A stretch of DNA of 10,870 bases from positions 1 through 10,870 of the forward strand of contig JAFDZJ010000059.1 of NCBI GenBank assembly GCA_018266965.1, read 5' to 3'. The notes under the pieces are model-generated. The model was not told the origin of the DNA. It was given only the letters and a program-made list of their open reading frames with translations, and made no database searches. The position numbers and the translations under genes are program-made. How positions within the stretch are numbered: the stretch's first letter is position 1; each line of letters starts with the position of its first letter. Origin of the DNA: Bacteroidota bacterium. Lineage in GTDB: Bacteria > Bacteroidota > Bacteroidia > Flavobacteriales > Weeksellaceae. This document shows positions 7,171 to 10,870 of this stretch, one piece after another.

Positions 7171-8181
7171 ATGGATTGGACAATAGGAAATTATTGGGGG
7201 TTAGCTTTGATACCATTACTATTGGTAATGCTTTTTTTGATGCTAAATTTCATTAAATGGAAAAATAAAAAAAGAGAAATTTTCGCAGAAAGCAGGTTTC
7301 AAGATTTGCTTTTTCAACCTACCCATAAGTTTTCCAAAGCAATACCGATTTTATACACAATTGGACTTTTGTTTTTGGCACTATCGATAGCGGATTTCAT
7401 GAAAGGTTCTGTTACGGTGAAATCCAAACAAAACATGAATAATATAATGTTTTTATTAGATGTTTCCAACTCTATGAATGCCGAAGATGTGGAACCTAAT
7501 CGGATGACACTATCCAAAAATATCATTCTCAACTCATTGCAAAATTTGAAAAATGATAGAGTAGGAATAGTTGTCTTTGCAGGTGAAGCTGCTTCTATCA
7601 TGCCTCTTACTACAGATTTTTCGGCAGCGGATAACTATGTAGATGCCATCAATACAGGAATGGTAAAAAGACAAGGAACTGATTTTTTGGTTGCAATGCA
7701 AGAGGTAGTGAAAAAATTTAAAAACATACCAAAAGGTTCCAGACATGTTGTGATGATTAGCGATGGGGAGGACAACGAAAACAATGTGAATGATGCAATA
7801 AAACTTGCAAAATCCGAAGGGATTTCCGTAATCACAATTGGAGTTGGTACACAAGAAGGAGCTCCTATACCAACCTACCTCATGGGACAATTGATGGGGT
7901 ACAAAACAGACATTAACAACGGAGAAACCATTATTTCCAAATTACAACCCGATGATTTGAAAGATATTGCAAACAAAACTGGTGGAGAATATATAGAAGG
8001 AAATAATTTGGAAAATTCGGTTGGAAAATTACAATCTGTTTTAGGTAAATTGACCTCCGATACTACAACTTGGATCAATACCGATCAAGCAGAAAGATAC
8101 TATCAATATCCACTGTTGGTAAGTTTAGTTTGCTTTTTTATCATCTTCATTTTTAATCCCAAAAAAGATTTCAACTTATAG
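7171..8181 (+). CDS. batB: BatB, membrane-anchored vWA-domain protein
   Basis: A 336-residue paralogue of BatA with the same topology: spans at about 10-29, 57-75 and 313-328 around a vWA domain. The MIDAS is complete: LLDVSNSM (D97, S99, S101), T170 in RQGTDFL, and D198 in MISDGED, almost the same positions as in BatA. The block MNAEDVEPNRM after the MIDAS is characteristic of BatB. Between the vWA core and the last span it has its own stretch (PTYLMGQLMGYKTDINNGE, about 234-252) where BatA has a different one. The start lies 2 bp after the batA stop. A 171-bp gap follows, so batB ends the first tightly packed block of the locus. Confidence 0.95.
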   Translation: MDWTIGNYWGLALIPLLLVMLFLMLNFIKWKNKKREIFAESRFQDLLFQPTHKFSKAIPILYTIGLLFLALSIADFMKGSVTVKSKQNMNNIMFLLDVSNSMNAEDVEPNRMTLSKNIILNSLQNLKNDRVGIVVFAGEAASIMPLTTDFSAADNYVDAINTGMVKRQGTDFLVAMQEVVKKFKNIPKGSRHVVMISDGEDNENNVNDAIKLAKSEGISVITIGVGTQEGAPIPTYLMGQLMGYKTDINNGETIISKLQPDDLKDIANKTGGEYIEGNNLENSVGKLQSVLGKLTSDTTTWINTDQAERYYQYPLLVSLVCFFIIFIFNPKKDFNL

Positions 8182-8245
8182 TAATTTTTGTATTAAATAA
8201 AATTATTGGAAATTGACTAGTGATTTTAATAGTAGAACTAGGATT

Positions 8246-8285
8246 TTAACCCAAATTTAACATTATCAATCTGTTGATTAACATT
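8246..8285 (+). repeat. Phased TTAAC elements upstream of batC
   Basis: TTAAC starts at 8246, 8257 and 8278, spacings of 11 and 21 bp, close to one and two DNA turns. The last two extend to an identical TTAACATT (8257-8264 and 8278-8285). Between them is a small perfect inverted repeat, ATCAA (8266-8270) and TTGAT (8274-8278). The array runs into the -33 region of the batC promoter, so it could be an operator or activator site. Chance cannot be excluded in AT-rich DNA. Confidence 0.35.
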
Positions 8286-8302
8286 TAAAAAGAATACATT
8301 TG
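8274..8302 (+). promoter_or_regulatory. Bacteroidota-type promoter for batC-batD
   Basis: TTG (8274-8276) followed after 18 bp by TACATTTG (8295-8302) fits the -33/-7 consensus of the Bacteroidota primary sigma factor (TTG, 17-23 bp, TANNTTTG). Transcription would start near 8306-8308, giving a leader of about 45 nt before the batC ATG at 8353. This is the best promoter match seen inside the Bat locus. Confidence 0.7.
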
Positions 8303-8352
8303 CACAGATGAAAAACTTGTTTTCCTTTGATGAAAAATATAGGAAAGTGCCT

Positions 8353-9087
8353 ATGAAGAAAATTTTACTTTTATTAATCTTTTTCCTTTTGATATTTCCT
8401 GTTAATAATCTTTTTGCACAAAAAGATTACAATGCCCTAATCTACGATGGAAACCAAGATTATAAGTCCGAAAATTACGAAAAATCCTCTTCCAAATATC
8501 TGGAAGCTATACAGTCCAAACCCAATGATTTTGCTGCTCACTACAATCTCGGAAATGCACTATACAAAAGAAAGCAATATGACCAAGCAGATGCCGAATA
8601 CAAAAAGGCAACCGCACTGGCAAAAAATTCGTCCGACAAAATGGCTAGTCTCTACAACCAAGGAAATGTACAAATGCAAAAACAACAGCCGGACAAAGCT
8701 GCAAAACTCTACAAACAAGCCCTGAAACTAGACCCTTACAATGAAACCATCAGAAAAAATTTCGAAATAGCATCTTTGAAAAATCAAGAACAACAACAAA
8801 AAAAAGAGGGTAATTCGCCTCAAAACAAACAAAATAACCAAGATCAACAAAAAAAAGGACAAGAACAAGGAGAAAATCCACAACAAAACAGCGGAGGAGA
8901 TCAAAAAAATGAACAAGGCAATGGCAATGGAAATAATGATAACAAAGATGGGAAATCTCCCGGAATGTCCAGAGAATTACAAGATGCTATCCTAGACAAA
9001 GTGGGAGAAAAAGAAAAAAATACCACTAGAAAAATCCTCAATAAAAATGCTTATTCTATTCCGGAAAGCAATGAAAAAGATTGGTGA
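8353..9087 (+). CDS. batC: BatC, exported TPR protein
   Basis: A 244-residue protein from the ATG at 8353, chosen because the signal peptide MKKILLLLIFFLLIFPV begins there; an ATG at 8308 would place 15 polar residues in front of it. Cleavage is likely after LFAQ (about residue 23). Three TPR units follow (about 26-59, 60-93 and 96-129), with the pattern YNLGNALYKRKQYDQA in the second and an LKLDPYNET end to the third. Residues 145-202 are a low-complexity Gln/Asn/Lys/Gly linker without predicted fold. The conserved tail (SRELQDAILDKVGEKEKNT, about 206-224) closes the protein. TPRs bind partner proteins, so BatC is probably a periplasmic scaffold for BatA, BatB and BatD. Its stop overlaps the batD start by one base (TGATG). 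Confidence 0.92.
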   Translation: MKKILLLLIFFLLIFPVNNLFAQKDYNALIYDGNQDYKSENYEKSSSKYLEAIQSKPNDFAAHYNLGNALYKRKQYDQADAEYKKATALAKNSSDKMASLYNQGNVQMQKQQPDKAAKLYKQALKLDPYNETIRKNFEIASLKNQEQQQKKEGNSPQNKQNNQDQQKKGQEQGENPQQNSGGDQKNEQGNGNGNNDNKDGKSPGMSRELQDAILDKVGEKEKNTTRKILNKNAYSIPESNEKDW

Positions 9088-10853
9088 TGAAATTGAAATT
9101 AATCCAAATATTATCTTTTCTATTTGCCTTAAATGTTTTTGGGCAGGTAACAATTGTTGGATTGACCGATGAAAAAGAATTCAAGCAAAATAAAAAATTT
9201 ACCATTACCTTCATTCTCCAAATCAATGGGAATGATTTGGTGCAAGAAACCCCCATCAAATTGCCAGATTTTTCGAAATTTGAAGAATTGGGTTCTGCCT
9301 CGGATCAAAATACAATTGTAGATTCCAAAACAGGAGTGATGATTAACCAAATCATTTACCAAAGAGTATTGCAACCCAAACAATCCGGAAAGCTGAAAAT
9401 TGGTAGTGCATTGGTACAAGTGAATGGAAAAATGTACAAATCCGAACCTTTTGATATTTTTGTAAAAGAAGCCGATAAAAAAAGCGTAGAAAACAATTCG
9501 ATTTCTAAAAATAATAATGACTTGTTTTTGAATGTCGAAATCAAAGACAAGGAAGTCTATCAGTTTCAATCTACTGTTGCGGTAATAAAAGTGTATAGCA
9601 AGGATTACGACCAATTCCGAAAGGTGACTAATGTGCAATTGCCTCATAGCAAGGCTGTAGATGTAGAAATAATCAATACGAAACCTTCCGAAATAGAACC
9701 TTCCGAAGAATTTCCAAATTTCTTAAGCCAAACCATTGCAGAATATTCCATTACACCCAACCAACCAGGGAAAATAGAGGTTCCTAATGCGGTTGCAGTT
9801 TTCAAAAATAACGGGAAAAACCATAGATTGATTTCGCCAAAATCCAAAATTTCGGTAAATAATTTACCGGAAAATTCTCCTGCCAATTTTAAAAATGCTA
9901 TTGGTAATTTTGAAGTTTCACTTACCAAAAATTCCACCGAAGAGTTTCAAGAAGTAGGAAAACCTATCGATATTTTTTTGAAAATATCAGGAGAAGGAAA
10001 CCTTCACAAACTCTCATTGCCAGTACTGTACCCGTCTAGTAACTATCAGTTTTATCCACCAAAAATCACCAAAAATATCATCTCCAATGGCAATAGCTAT
10101 CAAGGAGAAATTGTGGCACACTATATTTTAGTACCTAAAAAATCGGGAGAAATAACACTGAAAACCGATCATTTTTCTTATTTTGATAATGATAAAAAAC
10201 AATATTTCGACCTAGGAAACATAGTGCTACCACTCAATATACTTACTTCGGAACAGTTTGAAAATACAAAATCTACATTGGAAAAAATGAATAATTATAC
10301 CAATACTGTTTTGGATAAAGTAGAAAATCCAATCTTGAAAACTGCCGACTTGAAGGTTGATGAAAGCTCCAAAATCAATTGGAAATTTGTTTGGATTAAT
10401 TTGGCTTTGGTGTTTGGATTGTTTTATTTTTCTTTCATTGTAAATCGTTTTATAAAAGCTAAAAAAAGCAGTAAACCCACATCGAAAACTCTTCCAAAAC
10501 CAATTGGCTCCGTTGCAGAAACAGAATTGGAAATTAGAAAAAACAAAAAAACAGACTTCCAAAGTTATTATAATTATTTTGAGCTATTGGCATCTAAAAA
10601 CAGTGATGAAGTGTTTTTAAAATCTTATCAAGATTTCTTTACAGAAGTCCAACAAGATTTCCAAACAAAATATCACACAACTCTCCAAGAATATTTGGAA
10701 ACGAATGATAAACAAGAATACCTTCTCGAATTTTCATTGTTAAATAAAAAATTGGAAATGGAGAAATACAATCCCTACAAAAATTCGGAATCCCTACAAG
10801 AACTCTCCCAAGCTATTAAGATTTTCTATAAAAAGATTGAAGTTTTAGTTTAA
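9087..10853 (+). CDS. batD: BatD, large exported beta-rich protein with C-terminal membrane anchor
   Basis: A 588-residue protein from the ATG at 9087, which shares its A with the batC stop; TTG and GTG codons just upstream are rejected. Residues 1-20 are a signal peptide ending VFGQ. The periplasmic part (about 21-425) consists of repeated beta-rich segments. Markers include DEKEFKQNKKFTITFILQ, then YQRVLQPKQSGKLKIGSA, and later the QPGKIEVPNA and KKSGEITLKT strands; YQRVLQPKQSGKLKIG is a typical BatD motif. One membrane span lies at about 434-452, then basic residues and a helical cytosolic tail (about 490-588) with FLKSYQDFFTEVQQDF and LEMEKYNPYK. The role is unknown; it probably forms the periplasmic part of a complex with BatA to BatC. 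A 17-bp remainder follows the stop, so any batE gene is outside the window. Confidence 0.93.
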   Translation: MKLKLIQILSFLFALNVFGQVTIVGLTDEKEFKQNKKFTITFILQINGNDLVQETPIKLPDFSKFEELGSASDQNTIVDSKTGVMINQIIYQRVLQPKQSGKLKIGSALVQVNGKMYKSEPFDIFVKEADKKSVENNSISKNNNDLFLNVEIKDKEVYQFQSTVAVIKVYSKDYDQFRKVTNVQLPHSKAVDVEIINTKPSEIEPSEEFPNFLSQTIAEYSITPNQPGKIEVPNAVAVFKNNGKNHRLISPKSKISVNNLPENSPANFKNAIGNFEVSLTKNSTEEFQEVGKPIDIFLKISGEGNLHKLSLPVLYPSSNYQFYPPKITKNIISNGNSYQGEIVAHYILVPKKSGEITLKTDHFSYFDNDKKQYFDLGNIVLPLNILTSEQFENTKSTLEKMNNYTNTVLDKVENPILKTADLKVDESSKINWKFVWINLALVFGLFYFSFIVNRFIKAKKSSKPTSKTLPKPIGSVAETELEIRKNKKTDFQSYYNYFELLASKNSDEVFLKSYQDFFTEVQQDFQTKYHTTLQEYLETNDKQEYLLEFSLLNKKLEMEKYNPYKNSESLQELSQAIKIFYKKIEVLV

Positions 10854-10870
10854 ACTTTGAAAGGTAATAT

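Larger units (their letters stand above)
8182..8352 (+). other. 171-bp gap between batB and batC with an internal promoter
   Basis: This is the only large gap in the Bat locus. It holds a strong promoter match and three TTAAC elements. An A/T-only inverted repeat at about 8182-8210 lacks a following T-run, so no terminator is called. An ATG at 8308 is in frame with batC but lies at the predicted transcription start and precedes the signal peptide by 15 codons, so it is probably not the start. Confidence 0.6.

Noticed and set aside
8182..8210. Hairpin AGTAATTTT / AAAATTATT after batB as a terminator ending the first half of the locus
   Set aside because: It is almost wholly A/T and is followed by GGAAATTG rather than a T-run; such pairs are common in DNA of this composition.
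8217..8241. CTAGT / ACTAG inverted repeat between batB and batC as an operator
   Set aside because: Only five pairs with a 15-base gap and no second copy nearby; too weak to call.
4371..10853. Treating moxR-DUF58-vWA-TPR as a new anti-phage (for example MoxR-vWA ternary) system
   Set aside because: The order moxR, DUF58, batA, batB, batC, batD with signal peptides and spans is the known Bat locus of Bacteroidota; no nuclease, sensor or mobile-element context is present.

Overview
The window is AT-rich DNA from a member of the Bacteroidota, most likely a flavobacterium; the family (perhaps Weeksellaceae-like) is a guess. The evidence is the gene content (a MoxR/DUF58/Bat locus in Bacteroidota order), the lack of clear Shine-Dalgarno sequences, and two promoters of the Bacteroidota type (TTG, about 18-20 bp, TANNTTTG).

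Layout. Bases 1-422 hold the 3' part of a plus-strand fumarylacetoacetase-family hydrolase (FAHD1/YcgM type). It converges on a minus-strand group covering 477-3088. Read in its own direction, that group is a DinB-like four-helix protein, then the 23S rRNA 2'-O-methyltransferase RlmB, then a secreted GH27 alpha-galactosidase. A canonical promoter (3110-3140) drives the DinB-like gene and probably rlmB. The divergent gap 3089-3341 separates this group from a long plus-strand locus that fills the rest of the window.

The plus-strand locus (3342-10853) is a Bat ('Bacteroides aerotolerance') operon: moxR AAA+ ATPase, a cytosolic DUF58 protein with a vWA-like metal site, a small BatD-like membrane protein with no established name, batA and batB (membrane-anchored vWA proteins), batC (exported TPR protein) and batD (large exported beta-rich protein with a C-terminal anchor). 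The genes are mostly close or overlapping. The one large gap, 171 bp between batB and batC, carries a well-formed promoter, so batCD can probably be transcribed apart from the upstream genes.

How the products may work together (inference from the family): MoxR ATPases act as chaperones or metal-insertion factors for vWA-domain clients. Here three vWA-type proteins with intact MIDAS motifs (DUF58, BatA, BatB) sit beside one MoxR. The two BatD-type proteins and BatC would supply the periplasmic parts of an envelope complex. A batE gene often follows batD but would lie beyond the right edge.

Nothing mobile, no tRNA or rRNA and no CRISPR array was seen. No wholly new system is evident. The least-described parts are the small BatD-like protein, the internal batC promoter, and short TTAAC repeats spaced at 10, 11 and 21 bp upstream of both moxR and batC.
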